NCBI GenBank assembly: GCA_045643165.1
Contig: JAZUKF010000046.1
Coordinates: 1 to 9,722, forward strand
From: SIG575 sp045643165
GTDB lineage: Bacteria; Bacillota; Clostridia; Oscillospirales; Acutalibacteraceae
DNA length: 9,722 nucleotides
Reading direction: 5' to 3'
This document shows positions 1 through 6,982 of the stretch, piece by piece. Position numbers and translations under genes: made by a program. Below the pieces are notes generated by a model. It made no database searches. It saw only the letters and a program-made list of their open reading frames with translations, and was not told the DNA's origin. Numbering within the stretch: position 1 is the first letter of the stretch; each line of letters starts with the position of its first letter.

Positions 1-24
1 TCACATTTCAGCAACATTGACCGT

Positions 25-94
25 CGCCGGCGGCGCGCCGCAATTTAATGAAATCTTCGTTTCGCTACGCTCCACATCAATTTCATTAAATTGC
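25..94. repeat. GC-rich palindrome plus 15-bp inverted repeat, non-coding
   Basis: A GC-rich block holds a perfect 8-bp palindrome (CGCCGGCG, 25-32) and an overlapping perfect 12-bp palindrome (GCGGCGCGCCGC, 30-41). It is followed directly by a perfect 15-bp inverted repeat: GCAATTTAATGAAAT at 40-54 and its complement at 80-94, around a 25-nt loop. The GC content contrasts sharply with the AT-rich surroundings. No coding potential is seen. The arrangement resembles the short dispersed intergenic repeats of Clostridia genomes, but that is from memory and cannot be tested inside one window. Confidence 0.55.
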
Positions 95-129
95 ATTATT
101 TATATCTTTTTTCTGCCTACTTTATTATA

Positions 130-164
130 CAAGGTGGCAAAGCTTGCTTTGACGGAGGGATTGT
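130..164. repeat. short dispersed-repeat-like element
   Basis: The segment contains CAAAGC-TT-GCTTTG (138-151), a 6-bp stem with a 2-nt centre, followed by GACGGAGGGATTGT. Similar 'GGTGGCAAAGC...TTTGACGGAGGGATTGT' strings recur, as far as I remember, between genes in gut Clostridia. Only one copy is present here, so the assignment is tentative. Confidence 0.35.
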
Positions 165-212
165 AATATTTAAATATAATAATTTCGGTTTAAATTTACG
201 TTCTCTACATTA

Positions 213-248
213 TCTATTTATCTATCATCTATCGTCTACCGTCTGAAA
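213..248. repeat. degenerate heptamer tandem repeat (TCTATCR)
   Basis: Consecutive units are TCTATTTA (213-220), TCTATCA (221-227), TCTATCG (228-234), TCTACCG (235-241) and TCTGAAA (242-248). The copies decay toward both ends. The tract lies about 40 bp upstream of the ribosome binding site of the GH92 gene. No reading frame uses it. I saw no convincing promoter between position 100 and 287, although AT-rich -10-like strings occur. Confidence 0.5.
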
Positions 249-287
249 CAAACAGCCGATAATCGCAAAAACAAATAAACTTTATTG

Positions 288-348
288 AAAGGAGAGCGAT
301 ACGGAGTAAATCAAAGGATTTGTTCTGTATCGCTTGTCGTTTAACATG
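288..348 (+). promoter_or_regulatory. hairpin-bridged ribosome binding site of the GH92 gene
   Basis: A strong Shine-Dalgarno, AAAGGAG (288-294), is followed at once by an inverted repeat. The arm 295-312 pairs with 317-334 over 18 consecutive positions, closed by an AAAG tetraloop (313-316). Fifteen pairs are Watson-Crick. Three (303:326, 306:323, 307:322) are G-U pairs that exist only in the plus-strand RNA. The ATG lies at 346. If the 40-nt hairpin is folded out, the distance from Shine-Dalgarno to ATG is 11 nt; linearly it is 51 nt. No U-tract follows the stem, so it is not a terminator. A second SD-like string, AAAGGA (313-318), lies in the loop and top of the stem. The structure could instead regulate access to a TTG at 334 that sits at the base of the 3' arm. 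Confidence 0.6.
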
Positions 349-2394
349 AAATACGATAAATACATTAACATAAAGCAGGGAAGCGAGTCTGTCCGCAGGT
401 TTTCAAACGGAAACACGCTGCCTCTTATTCAACTTCCCTTTGCCATGAATGCATTTTGTGCTCAGACTTCCTCGGAGGATGAAGGATGGTTCTTTCATCC
501 GAAAGCCAGATGCCTTGAAGGTGTCAGAATTACGCATCAGCCCAGCCCGTGGATAAGCGATTACGGTACACTGATTTTTATGCCGCAAAAGTTCAGCCAC
601 GGTTTCACACCTGACGAAAGATGGTCGGGCTACCGTCCTGAGGAAGCAACTTTTCTGCCATATTACATGAAACTGAATTTTCTGCAAAGCAGATGTTCGT
701 TTGAAATTACTCCATCGGAAAGAGGCGGTGCTTTAAGGCTTCGCTTTGATGATGAAAAGGAGAATTATCTTTCCGTTCTCCCGCTTCACGGTTTCAGTTC
801 ATATAACTACGTGCCGGAAAAAAGCACACTCTATGCCACGGTTTCCAATATAAGCGGCGGTGTAAGTGAAAATTTCAAGATGTATGTGGTTGTCAGATTT
901 AAGGAAGGACAGATTTCCGATAATGAAAATCTTGCCGTTACCGAAAAAAGTGAAAGCGTTTTCAATTCCGTTTGCGGAGATATGACCGGTATTCATCTTA
1001 AAGTAAACGGTAAAGATGTTGACGCTTTTCTTGCCACATCTTATATCAGCTTTGAACAGGCTGAAACCAATTTAAAACAGGATTATAAAGATTTTGATGA
1101 TCTTAAAAAGCAGGGCGAAAAGATTTGGGAAGACTATATTTCACGTGTTGAAATCGAGTCGGATGATGATAAACAACTGAAAACTTTTTATTCCTGTATG
1201 TACAGAGCCTTTCTCTATCCTCATAAATGCTTTGAAATTGACAAAAACGGTGAGAAAATCCACTATTCACCTATTGACGGAAAAATCCGTAAAGGTGTAC
1301 GTTATACGGACAACGGTTTTTGGGATACATACAGAACGGTTTATCCCTTTTTCTCCATTGTTGCGAAGGATGAATACAGGGAAATGTGCCGTGGTTTCGT
1401 CAATGATTATCTTGAATGCGGTTGGCTTCCACGTTGGCCGTCAATCGGTGAAAGAGGATGTATGCCAAGCACTCTCATTGATGCGGTGCTTTGCGACGGT
1501 GCGGTAAAGGGTATTTTGGATAAAAAGACATGCGAGGAAGCGTTGGAAGGTATGATAAAACATGCCACGGTTAATTCCCCGGATGACAATTACGGCAGAA
1601 GCGGTGCCGAGGAATACTGCAAGTACGGTTACGTTCCGCTTGAAACTCATAAAGAGAGCGTTAATCTTACGCTTGATGCGGCTTACGGCGATTGGTGTAT
1701 TGCGAAAATCGCTGAAATTCTCGGCAAAGATGACATAAAAAATGAATATATGAAACGTGCCGAAAATTACAAAAATCTTTTTGATAAAGATACCGGATTT
1801 ATGCGTGCAAGACATAAGGACGGCTCTTTCAGAGAGGATTTCTCTCCCACATCATGGGGCAGAGATTATACCGAAGGCAGTGCGTGGCAAAACTCCTTTG
1901 CCGTTCCCCACGATATTGAGGGACTTGCACGGTTGTACGGCGGTAAAGAAAAATTGGAAGCAAAAATTGATGAACTTTTTGAAACAAAACCACTATATGA
2001 GATTACCGGTTACGGCTGTGAAATCCACGAAATGACGGAGATGGCGGCGGTTGACTTCGGTCAATGTGCGATTTCAAATCAACCCTCATTCCATATACCC
2101 TACATTTATTCCGAATTGGGAGATGCGGAAAAGACATCGGAAAAGGTGAAAATGCTTTGCGAAAAGGCATTTTCCTACACCGACGACGGCTTCCCCGGTG
2201 ATGAAGATAACGGCTCTATGGCACTTTGGTATATCTTCTCCACGATAGGATTTTATCCCTTCTGCCCGGGTAAAAAAGAATTTGTCCGCACGAAAAAACT
2301 TTGCAAGAAAGTTAAAATCCTGGGCAAAGAATTCGATGCAGACAGTTTTAAATCCGATAAAATCAAATATGAAGATATTGTTTCCGATTTATAA
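346..2394 (+). CDS. GH92 family alpha-mannosidase-like glycoside hydrolase, cytosolic
   Basis: GH92 enzymes are calcium-dependent exo-alpha-mannosidases that remove terminal mannose from glycans. The 682-residue product has the two-part GH92 layout: an N-terminal beta-sandwich (about 1-260) and an (alpha/alpha)6 catalytic barrel. Visible family motifs, numbered from this ATG, are THQPSPW..DYG near 63-74, WDTYRT at 326-331, DYTEGSAWQ at 507-515 (its Glu is the likely general acid), NQPSFHIPY at 578-586, GDEDNGSM at 618-625 (candidate catalytic Asp residues), then ALWYIFSTIGFYPFCPG. There is no signal peptide, so it probably acts on imported oligosaccharides. It is shorter than the roughly 750-residue family norm, mainly after the FYP motif. 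ATG 346 is preferred because the only strong Shine-Dalgarno fits it once the upstream hairpin is folded; a TTG at 334 adds four residues. Exact linkage specificity cannot be read from sequence. No transporter or regulator gene adjoins it. Confidence 0.88.
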   Translation: MKYDKYINIKQGSESVRRFSNGNTLPLIQLPFAMNAFCAQTSSEDEGWFFHPKARCLEGVRITHQPSPWISDYGTLIFMPQKFSHGFTPDERWSGYRPEEATFLPYYMKLNFLQSRCSFEITPSERGGALRLRFDDEKENYLSVLPLHGFSSYNYVPEKSTLYATVSNISGGVSENFKMYVVVRFKEGQISDNENLAVTEKSESVFNSVCGDMTGIHLKVNGKDVDAFLATSYISFEQAETNLKQDYKDFDDLKKQGEKIWEDYISRVEIESDDDKQLKTFYSCMYRAFLYPHKCFEIDKNGEKIHYSPIDGKIRKGVRYTDNGFWDTYRTVYPFFSIVAKDEYREMCRGFVNDYLECGWLPRWPSIGERGCMPSTLIDAVLCDGAVKGILDKKTCEEALEGMIKHATVNSPDDNYGRSGAEEYCKYGYVPLETHKESVNLTLDAAYGDWCIAKIAEILGKDDIKNEYMKRAENYKNLFDKDTGFMRARHKDGSFREDFSPTSWGRDYTEGSAWQNSFAVPHDIEGLARLYGGKEKLEAKIDELFETKPLYEITGYGCEIHEMTEMAAVDFGQCAISNQPSFHIPYIYSELGDAEKTSEKVKMLCEKAFSYTDDGFPGDEDNGSMALWYIFSTIGFYPFCPGKKEFVRTKKLCKKVKILGKEFDADSFKSDKIKYEDIVSDL

Positions 2395-2397
2395 ATT

Positions 2398-2440
2398 AAA
2401 AAAGGGACTGTCGCATCTAAATGCAACAGCCTCTTTTTAT
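2398..2440. terminator. bidirectional rho-independent terminator
   Basis: GGGACTGTCGCAT (2404-2416) pairs with ATGCAACAGCCTC (2421-2433) around a CTAA loop, with two internal mismatches and one G-U pair. A-runs precede the stem and T-runs follow it, so it can end transcription from both sides. It lies between the convergent GH92 gene (stop at 2394) and the minus-strand surface-protein gene (stop at 2446). Confidence 0.85.
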
Positions 2441-2445
2441 ATTAT

Positions 2446-5400
2446 TTACATTCCAAGTAAGGATGAAAGTTTATCAATGATTTTTGCGAAAAATTCAAGA
2501 ATACGGCTGATGAAATCAAAACCGAAAGTTCTTTTCCTGTTTACTTTTTTCTCCGTATTTTTGAAGATATCATCAAGGTCTGCTCTGTTATCATTCAAAG
2601 ATTTACCGTTGTCATATTCTCTGTCGCTTACCTTTTTCTGAGCGTCGGAGATAATTTCTTTCACTTCATAATTATCATCTGATTTTTCGAGTTCACCGAT
2701 TTTTCCGCAAATATAAGTCTGATACATTTCATAAGCATCCGTCTGACGTTGCTCAACAAGACGTTTCGTCAGGTCAACGATATAATTTTCCACCGCCGTC
2801 TTGTTTTCATCCATTGTCAGTGAGTCCGCATAAGAGATAACACGTATATATTTCTGTGCGGATTTTATCATCTTCAAAGCGTTTTCGCTGTCGTCAACGG
2901 CTTTGAGAATTTCAAGTCCCTCTGCCTTTTCTTTTTTATAAGTTTCAAATTCTTCCTTGTTTCTCTGAAGTTGTCCGTTTGTTTCTGCAATAAGACAAAT
3001 CTCATCTATTTTAGCCATATTATCCACAAGCAAAAGAGTGATGTCTGCGGAATATGCTGAAATATCATTTTGTCCTTTAACAAGAATATTTGTTGTAGTT
3101 TTACTGTCAGTTTTATTTTTGAAATTCTCGATCTCTTTTATTTTTATCGCCTTATACGCATCAACGGCATTGAAAAGACGTTGAACCGCAACATTCACTT
3201 CCACATCGGAATAAATCCAATTAAGAGTGGCGATATTATCTTCCGCTGATAAAAGGGAATTATATTTTGCGTTGTTTATTTTATTTCTGACATCTTCAAT
3301 TATGTTAAGGACTCTGCTGTCATCACCGTCAACAGCGAGAGCATCGAGAGAGTCATTAAGAAATTTCTTTTGTGCATCAAATCTGTCCGCACCACGCTGA
3401 GTGATGAGGGTGAATGTGAAATTGGAGACTATACAGTCTATAACAAACTTATTGTTGTCAAGGGTTGATTTTTCATCAAATTCCGTTGTCTTGATTTTTT
3501 TCTGTGCAACACTTATAAGTGCCGAAGCAACATCGGAATCATCATCCTGCCTCATACCGTCAAGTTCTTTGATTTTATTCTCCTTATAAGACTCAAATTC
3601 ACTTATCAATGCGTACATTTCAATTCCGCCGCTGAATGAATTTGCGATATTATCAATAATATTTTTGTTTTCATCAAGTGTGAGATTTTCATCAAAAAGT
3701 GTGTTGGTTACACGGTCGATCATACTTGAATAAACATTGATATTCTGTTCAAGCATTTCCTGACTTTTCAGCCGTTCAAGAGCCTGAATTTTTCCCGCCT
3801 TATATTTTTCAAATTTCTCCGTATTCATATGAAGGAGAAAACTTTTTTCCATAGCGGAATAAACATTGTCAAAGTTCTTTTTATTATAGTAAAATGTTTT
3901 TTTGCTGTCATAATCGGAAGCATAGAGGAAATTCAAAATATTTTCCGATAATTCTTTACATTTTTCGCAGTCTGTCCCCTGCTGTAAACCTTCGATAAAT
4001 GCGATTTTTTCATTTACATAAGCCGTGAATACATCCCTGTTATTACTCTTGATAACAACGGTTTTCTTCGGGATGATTTCCGTTACACCGAAGGAATAGG
4101 GAACATTTCCGTTTTCTATATACAACGGATTATTCTCACTTCCCATGGGAGATAAGGAAATGATACTGCCGGAAGATGAAATCTTTGCAGTGCCGTAAAG
4201 CGTCAGAACAGACTCATCATCAGCCAGAAACATTCCGCATTTTGACTGATTTTTACTGTCATCAATGCTGAAAATATTAAGACTTGAATTTCTTATCAAA
4301 AGATTTTTTCCCGCTTTAAGACAAACGGAGTCCGTATTTCCCGCACCGCCGTAAACATTCACTTCGGCACCGTCATTAACGGAAATATCCTTTGTAATAT
4401 TTATCCCGTTTGTGATATCGCCGTTACCGGATTTTGCCGTGAAAACGGTATCGCTTCCCGATACGGAAAGATCAAGAGCCGAAACGCCGTATGAGAAATT
4501 ATCACTCGATGCGGATGTTACGGAAATTTCGCAGTCCTTAACGGTAAGATTGCCTCTGACGGAAATGCCTCCGCTTTCGGATTTACTTATACCGCTTGAA
4601 ATGTTGAATTTTCCCACACGTGATACTTCATTTTTATATCCGTCAAAAGTAAGACTTCCCTCTGACTTGACGGCAACGGAATTTCCGCTGTCATTTTTTC
4701 CGATACTTACGGTATTATCACCGAAAAGTCTGACGGTTGCTTCATCCGGAAGTTTCAAAGCATAATCGGAAACATTTTCACCGATACGGATTTTTGCATT
4801 ATCAAGAGTGAGGATTTTTTCATCATTATCCCACTTGATACCGTTTACAAATTTTGAATATTTGCTGATAACAAAACTGTTTTCAAAGTCAAGCGGTTTT
4901 GTAACAACATCATTTTCTTCAGCAAAAGCGAATGTGGTTTTCGGGATAAAAGACTCGTAGCCGGAATAGATTTCATCCCATGTGTATGATGATGCTTTGC
5001 TGTAACCGTATGCACCGAGGAAGGTGGCTTTTTTGTTGGTATAGCCGGAATTTCCCTCGATTTTTATTAAAAGATTTCCGCCGTCATAGGAAAAAGGCTC
5101 ATTAAATTTAATAAGCATTTCCGAATTGTCAACGGACAACATTCCGCTGTAAACCACAGTTTCATCAAATAATTTACCGTAATAATCAATGGCGTTTTTC
5201 ATGCTTGTAGCGGCAACCGTAACGGAAAAGACGGAATGATAATCCACAGAAGAAGGAGTTTTAAGATAGAACTTCACGGACGTAATTCTTTTACCCGCCA
5301 TACTTTCAAGAAGAGAACCGGGAATGACGGTTTGGCTCATACCTCCCAGCCCCGCAAGAGAGCCGTAAATAGGCACGGTCGAACATTCTTCACTGTCATC

Positions 5401-5511
5401 GCATACGGTAAATTCATTTGTTTTTGCCGCCCATGTTCCCACAGAAAAGCAAGGCAAAATCATAACGAGTGCCATAAAAATACATAAAACTTTCTTCTTC
5501 ATTTTCATCAT
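2446..5511 (-). CDS. large secreted modular protein with seven 72-residue helical repeats
   Basis: I do not recognise a named gene. The 1021-residue product starts MMKMKKK and has a typical Firmicutes signal peptide, with likely cleavage after TWAA near residue 29. Residues about 33-196 resemble a beta-sandwich domain known from gut bacterial surface proteins (VPIYG near 47, FIPKTTFAF near 190). Residues about 214-483 are Ser/Gly/Asn-rich beta repeats opening with WDNDEKILTLDNA, like right-handed beta-helix or Cthe_2159-type carbohydrate-binding regions. Residues 495-993 are seven helical repeats at exactly 72-residue spacing. The last 26 residues form an amphipathic helix. No LPXTG motif, dockerin or catalytic motif is seen, so adhesion or carbohydrate binding at the cell surface is inference. 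A CxxC (515-518) is unusual for an exported protein. Starts at 5508, 5502 or a TTG at 5532 are possible; weak GAAAG (5520-5516) favours 5511 or 5508. Confidence 0.85.
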   Translation of the reverse strand: MMKMKKKVLCIFMALVMILPCFSVGTWAAKTNEFTVCDDSEECSTVPIYGSLAGLGGMSQTVIPGSLLESMAGKRITSVKFYLKTPSSVDYHSVFSVTVAATSMKNAIDYYGKLFDETVVYSGMLSVDNSEMLIKFNEPFSYDGGNLLIKIEGNSGYTNKKATFLGAYGYSKASSYTWDEIYSGYESFIPKTTFAFAEENDVVTKPLDFENSFVISKYSKFVNGIKWDNDEKILTLDNAKIRIGENVSDYALKLPDEATVRLFGDNTVSIGKNDSGNSVAVKSEGSLTFDGYKNEVSRVGKFNISSGISKSESGGISVRGNLTVKDCEISVTSASSDNFSYGVSALDLSVSGSDTVFTAKSGNGDITNGINITKDISVNDGAEVNVYGGAGNTDSVCLKAGKNLLIRNSSLNIFSIDDSKNQSKCGMFLADDESVLTLYGTAKISSSGSIISLSPMGSENNPLYIENGNVPYSFGVTEIIPKKTVVIKSNNRDVFTAYVNEKIAFIEGLQQGTDCEKCKELSENILNFLYASDYDSKKTFYYNKKNFDNVYSAMEKSFLLHMNTEKFEKYKAGKIQALERLKSQEMLEQNINVYSSMIDRVTNTLFDENLTLDENKNIIDNIANSFSGGIEMYALISEFESYKENKIKELDGMRQDDDSDVASALISVAQKKIKTTEFDEKSTLDNNKFVIDCIVSNFTFTLITQRGADRFDAQKKFLNDSLDALAVDGDDSRVLNIIEDVRNKINNAKYNSLLSAEDNIATLNWIYSDVEVNVAVQRLFNAVDAYKAIKIKEIENFKNKTDSKTTTNILVKGQNDISAYSADITLLLVDNMAKIDEICLIAETNGQLQRNKEEFETYKKEKAEGLEILKAVDDSENALKMIKSAQKYIRVISYADSLTMDENKTAVENYIVDLTKRLVEQRQTDAYEMYQTYICGKIGELEKSDDNYEVKEIISDAQKKVSDREYDNGKSLNDNRADLDDIFKNTEKKVNRKRTFGFDFISRILEFFAKIIDKLSSLLGM
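2533..4029 (-). repeat. seven protein-level repeats, 72 residues (216 bp) each, no gaps
   Basis: Within the large secreted protein, a (F/Y/V)xxY-type residue pair marks each unit start: residues 495, 567, 639, 711, 783, 855 and 927 (numbered from ATG 5511). Every interval is exactly 72. Later landmarks keep the same phase: an AQKKI-like helix at +30, then (F/Y)D followed by a TLDENK-like string at about +39 to +50. The fourth and fifth units are the most diverged. The copies differ strongly at DNA level, so this is an old, structurally constrained array, not a recent tandem duplication. From memory, similar 'YDESKTLDENKAAVD' repeats occur in other gut Clostridia surface proteins. Confidence 0.8.
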
Positions 5512-5551
5512 CACACTTTCTGAATAATACAATTAAATAGACAGTAAAAAA

Positions 5552-5580
5552 AATATACCACCTGAAAGAATATTTGTCAA
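5552..5580 (-). promoter_or_regulatory. sigma-A promoter of the large secreted-protein gene
   Basis: Read on the minus strand, a -35 box TTGACA (5580-5575) and a -10 box TATATT (5557-5552) are separated by exactly 17 bp. The expected transcript start near 5545 leaves a leader of about 35 nt before ATG 5511. Confidence 0.75.
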
Positions 5581-5602
5581 TATAACATTGCATAAATTGA
5601 CA
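5575..5602. promoter_or_regulatory. inverted repeat overlapping the -35 box, possible operator
   Basis: TGTCAAT (5575-5581) and ATTGACA (5596-5602) form a perfect 7-bp inverted repeat with a 14-bp spacer. One arm is the -35 element of the minus-strand promoter. A repressor bound here would block that promoter. The arms could equally be a chance pair of -35-like strings in an AT-rich divergent region. Confidence 0.3.
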
Positions 5603-5656
5603 GGAAATCCCGCAAAAAGTCAAAATATACAATATAAATTTCAGATAAAAACATTG

Positions 5657-5685
5657 TTGAAAAATTGCAGTTTGTATTGTATAAT
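5657..5685 (+). promoter_or_regulatory. sigma-A promoter of the DUF3592 gene
   Basis: TTGAAA (5657-5662), a 17-bp spacer and a perfect TATAAT (5680-5685). The transcript should start near 5692 and reach the GGAGG ribosome binding site at 5709-5713 within about 20 nt. Confidence 0.78.
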
Positions 5686-5721
5686 AATGGAGTGATAACA
5701 AAGATTTCGGAGGTATCGGAT

Positions 5722-6153
5722 ATGACGGCATTTAATATTTCAAATGTATTTTCAAAGGCAGTCAGCATAATTGTCGGGCTGATGTTCCTTGTGGGAGGAA
5801 TGATATTTTTCTTAAAATACGACCCTGCCGCTTATGACACGGAAGCCACAGGCACCATAGTTGACATTGTTGAGCGTTACGAAATGACAGGTGATGATAA
5901 CCAACTTGTTCATGATGTGTATATTGATTATACCGCCGGAGGTAAGTCATTTGAACATGTTGAATATTTCGGTTATAACAGCAAAATGAAAGTCGGCGAT
6001 ACCGTTCACTTTTTCTATATGAGCGAGGATCCGTCCCAAATCGCTTCGGATAACAAGGAAAGTACGCCCTATTTCGGTCTCGGAATTGCCGTAATAGGTT
6101 TGGGACTGCTTGTTGTAACAGGTGTTAAAATCATTCGCAGAAAACCTATGTGA
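5722..6153 (+). CDS. DUF3592-type two-helix membrane protein
   Basis: The 143-residue product has two hydrophobic helices, about residues 13-31 and 117-137, flanking a beta-rich domain (about 40-105). That domain carries GTIVDI, a V.IDYTAGGKSF strand pair and VGDTVHFFYMSEDPSQI, which matches the DUF3592 pattern ending in a 'YxPxNP'-like segment. The molecular function of DUF3592 is unknown. A basic IIRRKP tail suggests a cytoplasmic C-terminus, which would place the central domain outside the membrane. ATG 5722 is chosen because CGGAGG (5708-5713) sits 8 nt upstream. An in-frame upstream extension exists but would start before that site, inside the promoter. The gene is transcribed alone, divergently from the large secreted protein and convergently with the AIM24 gene. 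Confidence 0.75.
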   Translation: MTAFNISNVFSKAVSIIVGLMFLVGGMIFFLKYDPAAYDTEATGTIVDIVERYEMTGDDNQLVHDVYIDYTAGGKSFEHVEYFGYNSKMKVGDTVHFFYMSEDPSQIASDNKESTPYFGLGIAVIGLGLLVVTGVKIIRRKPM

Positions 6154-6175
6154 TTTCATTTCGGAAATAACAAAA

Positions 6176-6236
6176 AGAAAGAGCATATCCTGAAATTCCT
6201 TTTACGGGATTTTTCAGATATGCTCTGTTTTTATAT
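6176..6236. terminator. bidirectional rho-independent terminator
   Basis: GAGCATATC (6181-6189) pairs with GATATGCTC (6217-6225). After one bulged C, TGAAA (6191-6195) pairs with TTTCA (6212-6216). TGTTTTTATAT follows on the plus strand, and a T-rich run follows the stem on the minus strand. It separates the DUF3592 gene from the convergent AIM24 gene. Confidence 0.88.
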
Positions 6237-6246
6237 ATATAGTTTA

Positions 6247-6936
6247 TCAATCACTGCTGTTGTTAGCAGAGGGAATAACGGTGGTAACCGAATTTATAAA
6301 CTTGCTTAAAGGCATGGTTTGAAGAACAACTTTTCCGGGACCTGTAACAACCGTATTGAAAAATCCTTCACCGCCGAAAAGAGCATTTTTTACGCCTTTG
6401 ACCGACTGAATATCAATGGAACATGATTCGCTCACCATGGCAAGATATCCCGTATCTACAATAATCTGTTCACCGGCAGCAAGATCATATTCAACTGCGG
6501 AACCGTCAATCTCCAAAAATGCAATTCCGTTTCCGCTGATTTTTTGCATTATAAATCCTTCTCCGCCAAAGAAACCGGCACCGAGTTTTTTCTGAAAGAA
6601 AACAGAAATGTCAACACCGGATGTGGCGGCAAGAAATGCCGATTTCTGTGCAATCACAGGATGATTAGGCGTTATCTCAACTGCACGTATGGCACCGGGG
6701 AAACTTGATGTAAATGAAATCATACCACGACCGCCCTTTGCGGTATATGTGTTCTGAAAAAGAGATTCACCGGAAAACATTCTTCCCAACATCTTACCGA
6801 TACCGCCGGAATTTGTTTTCATTTCCATATTCGGGCTCATCCACGCCATTGAACCGGCTTCTGTTATCATTGATTCGCCTGCTTCAAGTTCACAGATAAC
6901 AACAGGCATTGAATCTCCCTGAATATTATACTGCAT
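6247..6936 (-). CDS. AIM24 / TIGR00266 family protein
   Basis: The 229-residue product matches the TIGR00266/AIM24 family along its whole length, a beta-helical fold also found in a yeast mitochondrial inner-membrane biogenesis factor. Visible motifs are GSMAWMSPN (28-36), a Gly-rich GGIGKMLGRMFSGES stretch (44-58), FFGGEGFIMQKISG (122-135) and NALFGGEGFFNTVVTGPG (184-201). The doubled GGEGF element is characteristic. No signal peptide or membrane helix is seen, so it is probably cytosolic. Its bacterial role is not established. A strong GGAGGTG ribosome binding site ends 7 nt before the ATG at 6936. Only 46 bp separate it from the upstream M28 peptidase gene, with no terminator or clear promoter between them, so the two are probably co-transcribed. 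It is followed by the terminator at 6176-6236. Confidence 0.88.
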   Translation of the reverse strand: MQYNIQGDSMPVVICELEAGESMITEAGSMAWMSPNMEMKTNSGGIGKMLGRMFSGESLFQNTYTAKGGRGMISFTSSFPGAIRAVEITPNHPVIAQKSAFLAATSGVDISVFFQKKLGAGFFGGEGFIMQKISGNGIAFLEIDGSAVEYDLAAGEQIIVDTGYLAMVSESCSIDIQSVKGVKNALFGGEGFFNTVVTGPGKVVLQTMPLSKFINSVTTVIPSANNSSD

Positions 6937-6982
6937 AAAAACACCTCCGAAAATTTATAATAATTTATAAAATTATGTAACG

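Noticed and set aside
295..334. Hairpin before the GH92 gene as a rho-independent terminator or attenuator
   Set aside because: No U-run follows the stem (TTGTCGTTT), and it sits between a ribosome binding site and a start codon.
1232..1815. Overlapping open frames on both strands inside the GH92 gene
   Set aside because: They are shadows of a gene with clear family motifs; their products show no domain, signal peptide or ribosome binding site.
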